DNA from: Todiramphus chloris collaris
Taxonomy: Eukaryota; Chordata; Aves; Coraciiformes; Alcedinidae
Direction: 5' to 3'
DNA: 64,000 nt
NCBI GenBank assembly: GCA_025345505.1
Contig: JANVCC010000167.1
Span: 1,534,641-1,598,640 of the forward strand
Shown here piece after piece: positions 21,351-34,098 of the stretch (position 1 is the stretch's first letter; every line of letters begins with the position of its first letter). Below the pieces are notes generated by a model. It was not told the DNA's origin, searched no databases, and saw nothing but the letters and a program-made list of their open reading frames with translations. The position numbers were made by a program, and so were the translations under genes.

Positions 21351-24300
21351 GCTTTAATTGGAGGATCAAGTGCTCACAAGACGTCTTCACTGTCTTGCAT
21401 CCACACTAGTTGGATTTTAGGGTTCCAGTTAATTTACTCCATGTGCAATGTCAGCAATGGAGTGGGCATATGTGACTTGCATGAAGGGATTGTTACCACT
21501 CCTGACACAAAAAAAAAAAAAAAAAAAAGATATATATATGCTAGACAGGGGGGAATCCCCAATGCATGGTAACGTGCTTTCCAACTCATCCAGTTTCTTG
21601 GACCCATTATCTTGGTGTACCTACCTATATATGAATAGCACGGAAGGAAATGCAGACAGGTATTTCTATATTATGTGAAGGGGCTTTTAAATTCCTAAGG
21701 GTTGTGATTTACTCTACATATCGTGCTTTGTGTTTACGTAGCTTGCTGACGTTCACAGCACCCATACTACTCATGGTGATTCTTGGGTATATAAGCTAAA
21801 AAAACCAAAAAACATGGCAGTAATAGATTCATGTTGGAGAAGACTTTATAGGTTGGGTGATGTGCCATAGGCCTTCTCTGGGCACATGCTGTTGGCCACT
21901 GTGAGACAGAAGAGTAAGTTCTGAGTTACCTTTGGCGAATGTGCTGTTAATGAGTAAAGCAAACGAACTGTTTATTGCCTGGGAAATAAAATCTTTGTTT
22001 CTTCATTACAGAGTTTTTATTTGAAAACCACTATCACTTCATTACCTGCCTACCAGAACTTGTTTTCGGGGTCCCACTTGGCTTCTCCTACCAGCCAATG
22101 ATACCATGAAGACTCTAGTCTTCACAGTTTTGGGAAGCTGTAATGTCTTTTACTACAACAACAGCAGAATAGAACATTTGGTCCATGGCAAGTAAAGAAA
22201 GAGAACGCTGACCTTGAATTTTATTTTTTTTAAATAGCATTTAAAATGTATGGAAATGTGTTTTATGGAAGAAAGGCTAGAGACTACACAGTTGAGGTCT
22301 TAAATAGTTGCTGTGATTCTATGATTTGCATTGAAAGAGATTTCTACCACTTGGAAATAATTAACATTTACTAAATAATATTGGAATTAAGAGCGTGCCT
22401 TTCAGAGGGCACTAGTTCTTCAACATTATGCACTCTGTCTTCTCTGTGGAGTTTCTAATAGCAATTACTACAGTAGTTCATTGCCCTTTGTAATATAATC
22501 TCTTTCTGCAGGGATTACAGGAGCTACTGAGCATAGAAGTATCCCATTTGTAGATGCTGTGAACTCTACTGGTTTCTTTCTGGAGTTTACAACAGCAAAG
22601 AGCATAGAAATACCTTCTTTGGGACCACCACCAGCTTGTTTTATCCTTGTTTTTCATTTCTGATCTCTGAAACATGACATTTTTAAGGGCTGTAAACAGT
22701 GAGAGAGCCAGCAGCTTGAGTGTCTGATCTACTTTTTGCACCAGTGTTAACAAGCAGTAAAGGGAATGTTGAGATACCCAAAGGCTGAATGAGGTCTTCA
22801 GAATGAAGCTGGGTGGTGAGAATATGACGAGTATGAAAATCTTCCTCTGTAGGACTGTTGTGAAGTTTCTAGCTGTTGCACATCAGATAGTAAACCCCTC
22901 TCCCTCTCTTCTATTCACTTTGCATCGCCAGGTTTACGCGTGCAGGATATTGTTTAACAGTGCAAAAAGTCAGCCCGGGCATTTAAAGGGCATTCCATGG
23001 AGTCACTGGAACTGAATGAACATTTCAGATCTTTGTTCCATCACTCATCATTCAAGGTAGCTAAGAACTAAGGTTGACTTAATGTTTCATTTGACAAAAC
23101 ATACCTATCTTGCCTATTCTTTGTCTAGAGCGGAGGCTTTAATATAAAGACCTGCTTAATGTGGTCTGAACTGTTGCTTTTTAATTGTAACAAAAAAATA
23201 AAAAGCAGGTTTATTTATTGTGCAGGGACGACTGAGAACCATCTGCTTTGGAAAGGCCAACTTCCAGACCACAGATGGGATTTCAAAAGGTTTCAAGGAG
23301 TTTCCAAATCTTGCTGTGTCACCTTTCAGAAATGCGCGTGTAACTTCTGCCAAGCCTTGGAGATTCATTTCTCTTTTTCCTCCCCAGGAGAAGATCCCAT
23401 CTCCCAGCCATGTATTGAAGGCGTATTTAAACATTTAGCTTTGGTCCTGGGAATCAGCCTTTTGCAGTTTCCCCCTTGTGTGAGGATAATGGTCCATGCT
23501 GCTAGAACTGTGGAAATTCTACGTGTGGATTTTGCCCTTGGGATTATAGATAAGATTATCAAATTCCAGAGGATTAAAGTTATTTCCTTTGGCCCTTTGC
23601 CAAGTAAGTTAATTAGCTGGTGACTTGTTGCAGAACTACACTGCTCAGTTGTTTAATTTCCAGTCTGGTAAATTAATTCCTCCATTTCCATTTCCCATTG
23701 CATTTTTAATGAATAATAAGGTATGTCAGCTTCTATTTTTTTTTTTTTTTTTAATTTTTTTTATTCCCACCATGGGGGGGGGGCATAAATAAATAATTTT
23801 GTGTTTCCCAGTCACTGGGATCTATATAGCTGTAAAATTTGGAATTAATTGAGTGTGACCAGGACATGTGCTTGGAACACCTTGTGACAGAAAGGAACAC
23901 ACTGTGACTTTTGCAAAACTTCTCTGGGCATCACATCATGCATCACTGTTTAACAAACAGAGACCTTTAAACCTTGCCTTGAATTTCATGTCTCTTCCTC
24001 CCTGAAGGGCTCTATTCTAATACATTCTAGTACAGTGAGGGCTCCTTGAGAAGCGGGTATAAACTGGAATTAGACATATATGAAAAGGTAAAAAGTGTGT
24101 TGTTTAATGCTGGAACTAAGAGCCTGGATCTAATCATTGCAGGTAGCACTGAAAAAAAAATGTATTGACCTGGATTCACAAAAATTGGTGTTGTATTCTC
24201 TCCAATGGAGCTTGTTTGCAGGTAAGAGTACTGTTTTTTTTAATGAAAAAAAGAAAAGGTGTGAGATCAGTTCATCTGTCCTTCAAAGGTATTTCCATCC

Positions 24301-25386
24301 CCTGATAACTATATCGTAAGCAACATTATGGAGACAGCGGCAAGTGTCTCTTCTTTGTGTTCAGTCACAAAGTACATCTCCTATGTGTTACTTTGAAGCG
24401 TAGTAGAAGCTTTGATTAACCAATTATATCCCTCATTCAAAGTCATGATTTTCTTCACTCACTGATCTTCTCGGCTGGTTTTTGTTGACCCAGAAGACTA
24501 AAACAGTATCACGTTATAATTCAAAATCCAAGTGTCTACTCTTAAATCCTCCTTAAGTGTGTTGCTGCTTAAATGAAGCAGGACGTGGCTGATGAGGGCT
24601 CTCTGTTGTACCTCCTTTGATTGGTCTTAATTAATGGTAGTTACCCTAAATGCCTTGTAAAAAGCACTTCGTAGTGCTTTCTGCTGGGGTAGCAAACAAC
24701 CAGGTTAAGAAAAGGCACCTTATTTTTTACGGTCCAGGCTGCAGGAAATGTCTCCCCTGATTTTTTTCCTTTGAAGGTTATGGATACTTGAAGCAAGGTG
24801 TGAAATGCTTGCACTGCCCGAGTGAAAAACTTTACTAAAGGTGGAACTCAAATACTGCCTGGCTTGAGCAGAGGTGAGGTGCAACAGGCTTAGCTCATAC
24901 TAAAAACCAAATGCAGTCTGACCTTCTTTGTTTTATTGGTTTCATTAGCCACATGATACTGTTCATCTTTTGTAAATGGAGAAGCTTGAGCCCTAACATT
25001 CTTTTTCTCAGATTCTCAGTGAAAAGAAATTGTAAGTTAACCTTTCATTTACGAGAGAAGGTGTAAAATCTGACTGGGTTTTTTGTTGTTGTTGAAACAA
25101 ACCAAAAAGAATATGAGTAGGGCTGCAACAGTGTTTGGGGTTTTTTTAACTTAGACTCTTGTGAATAATTGTGGGAAGTACTTTGAATTATTATTATTAA
25201 TATTTTACATTATACCTGGCTGTAGCTCAAAGACGTATTTCTGGATTTCTACCTTTGCACATACAAAATAAGAGAAGATTAGCACTCTTTCTAACTGAGC
25301 AACTCTTGTTACAGCAGAGAAAGTCTTGTGTGGCCAAAACCCCCTTTATTGCCTTTGGGTCAATTATTCTGTAGTCCTTTTGAAAA
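21351..25386. other. Unique non-coding sequence, transposon-poor
   Basis: No gene recognised. An A20 run (21509-21528) followed by TATATATATG, a T17 run with a G run (about 23736-23783), and small T runs are the only simple repeats. A short 'gtgattctatgatttg' near 22312-22327 resembles a CR1 tail but has no CR1 body before it. A perfect 8-bp stem with four-base loop lies at 24661-24680. Open frames reach 154 codons (plus, 23159-23623) without recognisable domains. Confidence 0.5.
24661..24680. repeat. Perfect short hairpin, 8-bp stem, 4-base loop
   Basis: AAAGCACT at 24661-24668, loop TCGT, AGTGCTTT at 24673-24680. Perfect complementarity. No T-run terminator logic applies in a vertebrate; probably chance, listed for completeness. 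Confidence 0.8.
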
Positions 25387-25420
25387 AATGCCATTATCTA
25401 ATAAATGCCATTATCTAATA
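25387..25420. repeat. 17-bp tandem duplication
   Basis: The 17-mer aatgccattatctaata occurs twice back to back, at 25387 and 25404, with no mismatch. This is a small, probably recent replication-slippage duplication. Confidence 0.95.
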
Positions 25421-28400
25421 AATGCTGTAGTAGTTTTAGTGAAGGCAGACCAACCTGTCCTCAAAACCTTAGAGAATCTTTTGAGCATTGGCAGGTTCTC
25501 TTCACCATTTGAAGTTGGTAGGAGGGCTTGAGACCAGTTCTGCAGTTGCTTAACTTAGTGGCTTCACCTCAGACTCTTGGCTGACACAGGGGAATGAAAT
25601 TTGGGCTTCACATTGGAGTTATCTGGATGGTCTTTCTTTAAAAAAGCAAAGTCCACTAGTATTTATTTGAGGTTAAATTCCCCGATGACAATGTCCATCC
25701 ATCAGCTGACCCTTTCCACCTTCCTGAAGCAAAGCAAGTGCTATCAACTCCAGAACACTTGTCAAGTGGTGAGTTCAAAGCAGGGATTGTCACACCTAGA
25801 TGCAAAGTCTTGGTGGGAAGGACTGTAACATGAGGTTAGAGACCACCAAAGTTTCCTCCTAAGGGGAAAAAAAATTAAATATATATACATAAAGAACAAA
25901 TCAAACTTAAATGTTTGTCACCTGATTTGTCTATCTAAACAGGTTCTCTTTCCTAGGACAATATATTGCATATTTACCTTTCTCTTTTCTGAGTTTGCTT
26001 CTGTGGGTGAGATGTTTCAAATGAGCATTTCTTGTTGCTTTTTTAGTTTTTTCATAACCAGATCCTTGTACTTCAGTAACAGCAGTTCGTAAGAAACCTG
26101 AAAGGCAGGTATGTCCTCCCTGTCTGTCCAAACAATATTAGAGCTGATTATTTTGCTTGCTGTGGTGCACAGGGGTGTGACATTTGCTATTTGAGTTACT
26201 TCACATCCTTACTCATGCCAAGATGGTCCAGAATGAAATAAACAGAGCAGCTCTTCTCTTTTTCTTTCTTATTATTCCCCACTGAATGAAGCTTTAGCAA
26301 GAAATAAGGCTTTTTTTTTTCCCCAAGGGTGGTAAGAGTGGCAATTCTTTAACGTGTTCTGCAATGTAGAAGAAATTATATAGGGAAACAGAGGCTTTTG
26401 CCTTCAGTAGATGATGTGAAAATATTTACTGGAGGTGATGGTTTTACCCAGGGGAAGCTGACAACTTGAACGCGAAATGCAGCAATTGGGAGATCCCAGA
26501 CTGTCACCTTACACTGACAATATGAAAGCTGTTTGAGAGAACTAGGCTTTTGAATTGAACTCAACCATCAGGTCCTCTGACCTTGGCTGTTTCTAACTAG
26601 ACTGAACTGCTTGCTGACACCAGTCATTTAATTGCCAGTGGCAAATGAGAATGCTTCTTCCAATAGCTCTGTTTGTGTATTTTAGTATCAAAGTGAGATT
26701 TGCAAAGAGGAATTATCAGGTATTAGTTGGAGTTAATAGAGTTAGTTAAGTGGGCATCCTTGTGGCCACAGCAGCTGGGTCATCAAGTCTAGTATAAGAT
26801 GCTACTTGTCCCCAGAAGCTCTTCCTCTCTGGGTTGGTCAACCACTTCAGTCTCCCTGTCCTACCTGGTCCCGCAGGACTGGTAGAGGTAGATGGTGGCT
26901 AGTGCAGCACCAGCAGCAACTGCTCACTGGGGGGAAAAGTAGATTTATCTGAAGCAACAGCAGCAGCAGAGCTCTCAGCTCTGGACACACACACACCTTG
27001 AGCTAGTCCATTAAAATTTTTGTAATTCTTGACTGTGGGATTCTGTGGCTGAGCATAATCCCCTGTGTTACGCTTAGCTGAAGGACACCTTATTTCTCCT
27101 TTTTATTGTTTTGGGATTTTTTTCAGGAGAACTAGTGCCTAATGGACTGTTAATTCAAATTAGGAAACTTTTGACCATGTCTGTGGCTCAATGCTGGATT
27201 ATTATACTTATTTTTCTTGTGATAACCTTGGGATGAGCACTGCAAACTTGAGTTGGGTGAACAGTTGTGAATAATCAAATCGATTGCTTTTCTTCTGTGA
27301 AGAAAGAACTTTCTTTTCTTCTGGCACTCATGAATGTAAAAGTTGTCTGAGGCTTTACATTTCAGTATTTGCTTAGTATTAGTTATTTCCATAGATTTAT
27401 AGAATATGTCAGACTTTGCAATGACTTGTGGGGGGGGAAATCCAACCAAAAAATCCTTCCTTAATTTGATTCTTTTGTCCTAAAAACAATTTTTGGAGCC
27501 ATATTCAGCTTCCAGCCTCCATAAACCTTACAGCATATAAATCGAGTCATATATAAAATCAAGCAGCACTTAAAATTTTGGCTTGAGTTTGGAGGTTGGG
27601 ATTAACTAAACGTGAGGGCTGGATTGGAATCCTCTCTTCTTTTTCACACATGTGCTTTCTAAGGACAAATTTATGATGTAAGTTTAATCATAGGGGATTG
27701 AACCCAGTACTTGAGGAAAAAAGACTTCAGCACCCAGATTGTTAAAAAAACGTTTTGGTAGAAAACCCCTTGGCTTTAGCATCTTCCATCCAACAACTGC
27801 TATTCCTTTCTCACTACTGCTACAGCAGCCTGGAGATCAACTTCTCCTGTCTCCACTGCTTTTCCGAGTACACACACTGCAAAGAGCAAGTGGGAATGGG
27901 CATCATAAAAACACTTTCCTTGCCCATCAGCCAAAAGCACGTGAACGTTGCGTGGTGTTTTTAGCTGAAGTACGGCAAAAAAATGAGAGGTGGGGGATTT
28001 TCATGGTCACTTTGTCATTGAAAAGGGAAAATAATTACCAGAAAAATAATATTTTCACTGATAGTATAGGGTAATTAGTTTCCCAGGGAGAAGATGTTGG
28101 TAGCAAGGGGCTTTACACAGGGAGCCTTTGTAATTTTATGGATGCTCATCTATCAACTGTCAGGTTGTTTCAAAAGAACCCTGGTCATAATGTTTTCCCT
28201 CTGCACCTTTCCCATCATGGTGGCCCAAATTTGCCTGAATAACCCTTAGTCTTCCTGTTTGCCTAGTCTGGGCATTTACAATGAGACAGGAGGTTGCGTT
28301 GTTGCTGTGGTTGCATAGCATGGGGGTTTGTCAGGAAGAGTAGAGTGTCATCACAGCTTTGGTGCAGAGGATGGGCTGGCTAGACACACACTTTACTTTT

Positions 28401-30000
28401 TCAGGCTTAGCAAATTGAGTGGGACTTCCCTAAGTGCGGGAAAAAAAAAAGGAGAAGAAGAGCTGAACTCGGTTCTTGAGTGGAAGAATGTCCGCTCTGT
28501 TTGAGTGTATTGATTAAAGATGTGCCACGGTTTTATTCCTCTTTCCCACAGAACATTTTGGGGGCATCTTTCTTAAGACACAACTATTCTTTAGCCCATG
28601 GCATTGGAATTAATGCAAAGAAACTTTCAGTTTCCAGATCTGGGTGCCTCAAAGGATCCAGAGGATCCTTGATATACAAAGGATGCCTTGACACTGACAG
28701 ATCTAAAAATGTTCATCAAGAAAGGGATTTGGGGTAGAAAATGAGGAGGTTTGGTATGGTGGAAGCAGCAGCTTGAAGGTTTTGCACTGTAAGCTCTTTC
28801 CTGTCAGAGTATGGCTCATCTGCACCCCTGCTACTGTGATAGCTGCTGAGCACAGACCACTGGCACAAGGCAGAGAAAGGGGAATTATTTAACAGAGTAT
28901 TCATTTTCAGGTTTGTTACCATGGTTGCTTGCTGGACTTCTTACACACGCACACACACCCCGCCTCCTTTGGGGTGAGTTTGGCTTTGTTTGGTTTTAGA
29001 ACAAAATTGTGTTACTGTCTTTGTGCTTTCTGCGTAGTGTTATTTGAAAGGTAGTAGCCAGGGAGAGAGATGCACTAGAAGTAACTGGGTTGTACTGGAC
29101 CAGACTCATGCCACTCTCTCTGCAGAGGGTAGGCTGTTATTTTTCAGGACAGCAGACAATGTCTTGCAAAAAAATAAAACCCTAACTGGCTTTTAAGGAC
29201 ACGTCTAAATACACTTATTGATGGTAAAGTAAATGTTCATGAGCCTTTAGTATTTAATTTAAGGACAGACTTCTTAACGTTAAGGACAGCAAGTGTTGTC
29301 AAGGTTTATCACACACACACCCTTCTTCCTTTCTCTTTTTGGGGCAATTCATTTGAGTCAGTGATGTATTGATAAGCCACAATCTGGGTTTCAAGTACTT
29401 CTATGAGAATCCATCGGCAATTGCAACAAAAAGGGTGAAAATGTGACTTGAAAATCGATGCAGACATGGTGAGGGAAACCTAAACCAAAACTGTTTGTCC
29501 TAAATAACAGTAATAATCCTACTGGCTTTCTCCAGCAAGGCAAATAGTTTTATAGATTGGATTGCTTGGGTATGCAGCCTCTAATAATTATTCAGTTCAG
29601 TAAATGAATTGGCTGTAAGGGATCCCAAAATGACAGACATGCATTTCTAAGGCTTTTACTGGGTGTGACTAAATAAATGTAAAAAAATGAAGGCCAGAGA
29701 CCTTGAGCACTTTTCAATTTCTCCTTGTGTTGCTCAGTGACGCTTAAGAGTAGCTGCAAGTGCTCCCTTGATGGAGTCGGATTGCTTCTTTATTAATTCC
29801 ATTCATAAATACACACTGGGTGACCAGCGGAGCACTTAAAACCCTGATAATCAAAAGCTTATTGTGTGTTTGAGAAGCTTGAAAGGGAAACTGAAGTAAA
29901 TACCAAGGGAGAAGAGAATAAAGTTTGAGTTTTTCTTTCGAAGCCAGCAGGAGGTCGTCTCAAGTATAACGTGTACCAGTTTTACCACTGAGGCTGTGAT
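25421..30000. other. Unique non-coding sequence, transposon-poor
   Basis: No exon or mobile element recognised. There is a short CAG-type run near 26958-26972 and short CA runs near 26988 and 28948. A perfect 19-bp palindrome lies at 28652-28670. The region around 29750-29880 is AT-rich with ATTAATTCC and GATAATCAAAAG words. Open frames stay under about 111 codons. Confidence 0.5.
28652..28670. repeat. Perfect palindrome with 8-bp arms
   Basis: AAGGATCC at 28652-28659, spacer AGA, GGATCCTT at 28663-28670. It contains two BamHI-type GGATCC sites. Probably chance. Confidence 0.85.
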
Positions 30001-30039
30001 GGTGGTGATGTTGGGGGGGGGGGTGGTGTGTGAATATGT

Positions 30040-30240
30040 GGCCAATTACAGTAGTAAAATCAGCGTGCCATGCATAATTAATCGGGCACTCTGCAGATGG
30101 CAGAATCCCAGGGCAGCAGTAACAGCTATCTGATGGCCTCTGTGCGTGTGGAGATGTAGAGGACTCGTCCCTTTATTTCAGCTCCCTGTTTAGCTCTGCT
30201 CAGATAGAACAAGGCAACGCACATGTGAAAGCCATTAAAA
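30040..30240. promoter_or_regulatory. Candidate conserved non-coding element
   Basis: A homeodomain-type TAATTA at 30075-30080 sits within 'catgcataattaatcggg'. An E-box CAGATG follows at 30094-30099, then 'taacagctatctgatgg' and 'ctgctcagatagaac'. The density of transcription-factor-like words and lack of repeats resemble vertebrate developmental enhancers. No conservation data are available here, so this is an inference from composition. Confidence 0.2.
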
Positions 30241-30312
30241 AATTGAGGCTGTTTCTTTCGTTAGCTGTGTCTTTCTCTACAGAAAAAAAAGGTTGACTTT
30301 GAAAACCATTGC

Positions 30313-30329
30313 GGGGGGGGGGGGGGGGG
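30313..30329. repeat. Poly-G run, 17 bases
   Basis: Seventeen consecutive G residues. Possible quadruplex; length uncertain because of sequencing error in such runs. Confidence 0.85.
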
Positions 30330-33018
30330 CACATTGTTTTAGGTCCTCTGCTCAGTTACTGAAGGTGTATGAAGAATGGAAAGGTGGTGTTGGGTTGGTT
30401 GCATGAATCTATAGAAGCTGGGCTCCTTCTTTTTGCTACAGGGCAGAGTTCTAGAAAGCAGAGGCTGTTTCTTCCAGAACTGCTAGTTGAGCAGATTCTC
30501 TGTACCTTCTGTAAGGCATCTTCAGTTCTCATCAGCTGAAGATTTGCATAAGCTTTCAGCTTTGAAATAGCAGTTTTGCTTTACAGTTTGTGTTGCTGCT
30601 GCTGAACTGCATATGGATTTTTCCCTAGGTGAGGGGTATGCCCTGAGGCTTGACACCCATGCAATGCTTTCAGCTCTTTTTGGATCTTCTCTTAAACCTT
30701 AGACCTGGCAAGGAATAAGGAACTGGTTCTGAGATGGTAGGCATGATGGTATGCTGTAGTCTGTGTGTCCGTAATGTAGATGGGTGCGTCCTGTGAAGAA
30801 AATGAACTGATTCTTCAGCACCTCTTGTTATTTCACAGACCCATTTCCATGACTGCATGGCAGCAGAGGATCTCACATGAGGAGCCATGAGAAGTACTCA
30901 GAACTGGAAATAAATACTTCTCTGAGATAAACAATAACATTGATCTTGGCTGAGCATGACACAGAATTTCCCCCAAGACACCCCTGTTCAGGTCCTTTGA
31001 AACCTCAAGTCCTAAGCAGGTCCCTTTCTGAGAAGAATTGCTTAGTTGCTTTTCTTTGGGGAAATACAAAACCCTACTTGACTGACTTTTTTTTTTATCC
31101 TCTACTGATAACTGTGAATGATGGCAATGTGAGTGCTTTCTGTTCTACTCCCCTCATTAAAACCACAAATAAATAGAACTCAAGCTCCCAGGCCACTGGA
31201 ATAATGCTAACGTGGCTGACTTTGCAGAAGGATTGCATGGAGGAATAAGGCAAGGAGATTGCTGCTCCTAGGGTGTCCATAGTAGACAGCTTGAGAAGTT
31301 GTCTTTGCCATCTAAAATGGCTCATTAACAGGAAAAAAATGATGCACCACACCAGAAGCAAGCTAAATTCTGTATGAGGGAGGACTATAAACAAACTATA
31401 GAAAGGTATGTGGATCTCAAACGTCTCTCAAAAACTATTCCTGGTCAAGTGAGCCAAGTAGTGTCCCCACTTGTGTAGAATGGTGTTTCCATCCCAGTTT
31501 TTGCTGCAGTGTAGGGTTGGAAGCACCTTCAGCTTTCAGAGAATTGCATGGCCTGTTTTCCATGTCTTCTCCCAGGCAAATATCCCCCCTGCAAATAGAA
31601 GAGCAGGGCTTTTAGGCTGCTGTTGCTTGGCAGGCAGGACCCAGAATCAACCAGCAGGACTGAAACAAAGCTTGTCTTTGGATGCTGATCTAGGAGGGGA
31701 CAACAACATACAAGGCAAATGAAACCAATGGGATTCCAGTGTGGATGAAGAGAACTAGTCAAAAAAAAAGAAGAGACCTAGAGAGTCTGTTTCTGCCTGA
31801 TTGATCCTCCACCAAGATGAATGCAAACTGCTAAGAGCCCTGCGTTGATGTGGAGCTCTGCTGTAACCACTGGTCTTTGCCAAGGGTTACCTGGACCATG
31901 GAGGGCTAAGCACATCTGGAGCCACCATTCCTTGCAGCACTACTGGGAGGTGGTAGCAGCCCACGGTTGATGCACCAGAGCACAAAGATGCTCACAGGGC
32001 TGACAAGTGCTGACAAACAGGCAGCTTTTACTACGTGCTTCCTTTCTGCTGCTAATCTTCTTTTTTGGGTTTTTTTTCCTTATGTGCTGGTTACTTTTAA
32101 AACAGTCTTCCTTGTTCTCCAGCATCTGCAGACAAGTGTGTAAGAGCTGAGCTGTTTCTCAGGCTGGGTTTCTTGTTTGCTTGGCAGAACTTTTCCATGA
32201 CATAGGAGTTTTTAAATAAATTAAAAAAAAAAAGTAGAGAGATGCAGCAAATCACTTGGGTTCAGACAACAGAAAGGGTTTGGGGGGGGGGGGGAAATCC
32301 CACCTAAACAATAGATATTTAAGTAGAAAGTGTTGCAGCTCCTTCTGACAAAGAGCCTCCAGAGGATTACAATGCAGTCAATGTTGCTTTAATTAAATTT
32401 AATGCTGTGTGAAATGCACTCTGAGAAACTTTGATGAATGACTGGGGCAATTCATGTGGCTCACTAAAGGGCATCCAGCCCTTGCAGGGGTGTCAAGCCA
32501 CGATGAATTGGTTAGTACAGGCATGTTTATAGACTGCCTAAGGAACCTTGTATCTGTGTGGTAATGTCAGAGATAATGTTATGATTCTCTGGACCTTGGG
32601 GGGCTTTGGTGACATGGTTAATGAGATAGCCCAGGGAGTGTCCCAGTAGGTTACTTGCAGACCTCCCACATCAAAAGGAGCAGCTTTGCCCCTTCAGAGC
32701 CTGCCGTCCTCTAGATCTCTCAGCTGGCCCTTGCTTTCCATAGGGCCACTTTTTTTTTTTACTTTCCTACCTCCTCCCCCTTCTTTTTTTGGTTCTTAGT
32801 CAACATTAACTTTGGCCGTTGAAATTCAGAAGTTGTTGGTTTAAATTTGGTTTCTCTTTGCCTGTCCTACACAATGGCTTTCTGAGATTTTATAGGAACA
32901 GCAGCCACCGCAGTTACCCTCCTCCCGGAGCCTCAAAATGACAACAGAGCTTAAGCTGAGGAGGAAAAATGAAGGGGGGAAACTTAACTCTCCTTCTCTC
33001 TGTTGCCTCTCTCCCCAT

Positions 33019-33056
33019 CACACACACACACACACACAAAAGAAAGAAAGAAAAAG
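33019..33056. repeat. (CA)10 microsatellite with GAAA tail
   Basis: Ten CA units at 33019-33038 followed by a few AAAG units to about 33056. Possibly polymorphic. Confidence 0.92.
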
Positions 33057-33841
33057 AGGAATGTTTCTCTCATGCAGAGTTTGGTTACAAAGCAATAGGC
33101 TATGATAGTACAACTGGGTCTTTTTATCTGCTGCACCCAAAGAAGTGAAGGGGGGAAAAAAAGAAAAACCCTACACTAAAACAGTGGATCAATTGATAGA
33201 TGAAAGTCTGTTAATCAAGCTTGATTTAAAGGATTGATTATAGGCCTGTGGAAAAGGTTGTTTAACAATCTCCCTTTGTAGGGAGGGAGAGAAAAACTCA
33301 CTGTACGTTTGGTTTAAAATGAGGTTAGGTGGCAAGTAAACATTCTTGTAATAATACAGTGATCTTTGCAAAAGTCCTGGGTCAGGAAGTAGATGCTCAG
33401 TATATTAGATCATTGCAGGAGGCGTACATCAGTCTTAACACCAGACAACTGCAAATGATCCTTCGGAAATCTAAAAACCTTAACATTTTTCTTGTACTTT
33501 TGAAACTCTGTAGGAAAGGGAGAAGGGGGGGGCTGATGGTGAATCTGAGATTTGATAAACTTCGTATCTTACAGATCTGATGACAGTGTTCTCCTTTGGA
33601 TGACTCTGTATGGTTAAGGCTTGTGATCTTGGGCAGAGAAATAAATACTTAGAAGAAACCAAGATGGGACCTCCTGAAATGGCCCAAGCAGCATGTGAAC
33701 TGGTCTTTGCCTGGAATGGTCTGAACTCCGTCATCCCTGAAAGGGTCTGTTTAAGGTGTAGTTTAAGATGCGTGCCAGTATCTGTTCATTGCAAACAATG
33801 CTGAAGAAATGGTAAACGTGAATGTGTATCTATATGTCTTT
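33057..33841. other. Unique non-coding sequence
   Basis: AT-rich unique DNA without recognised exon or mobile element. Open frames are under 90 codons. Confidence 0.5.
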
Positions 33842-33900
33842 TTAATATACATATACACACTTAATATACATATACACACTTTAATATACACAATACACAC
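33842..33900. repeat. AT-rich tandem repeat, about 19-20 bp x 3
   Basis: The unit 'ttaatatacatatacacac' occurs at 33842 and 33861, and a variant 'ttaatatacacaatacacac' at 33881. A minor local tandem expansion. Confidence 0.93.
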
Positions 33901-33975
33901 TTCTCTTGACTCAAATATTCTTGGTCTCACTACTATTTTCTTTTAAATGTCATTGTATAATATATCTGTCCCTGA

Positions 33976-34098
33976 AAAAAAACTCAAACAACAAAAAAAT
34001 CCCTAAGAAAGAAAAAAAAAAAAGGCAAGAAAAAAGAAAAGGATAAAAAAACCCACAACAACAAAAAAATCAAAACAACACAAAAAACCCAAACAAAA
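33976..34098. repeat. A-rich low-complexity stretch
   Basis: About 120 bp dominated by A with scattered C and G (aaaaaaatcaaaacaacaca type). No target-site duplication or retroposon body is seen beside it, so it is not clearly a polyA tail. Confidence 0.85.

Larger units (their letters stand above)
30001..33018. other. Unique non-coding sequence with G runs
   Basis: G runs lie at about 30013-30022, 30313-30329 (17 G) and 32282-32294 (13 G). The block at 30040-30240 is described separately as candidate regulatory sequence. Elsewhere no exon, CR1 or LTR is seen over 3 kb. Open frames stay below 100 codons. Confidence 0.5.

Noticed and set aside
21509..21528. PolyA tail of a processed pseudogene
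   Set aside because: No retroposed coding sequence upstream and no target-site duplication seen.
22285..22330. CR1 3' tail (gtgattctatgatttg)
   Set aside because: Only the tail-like word is present; no CR1 body precedes it convincingly.
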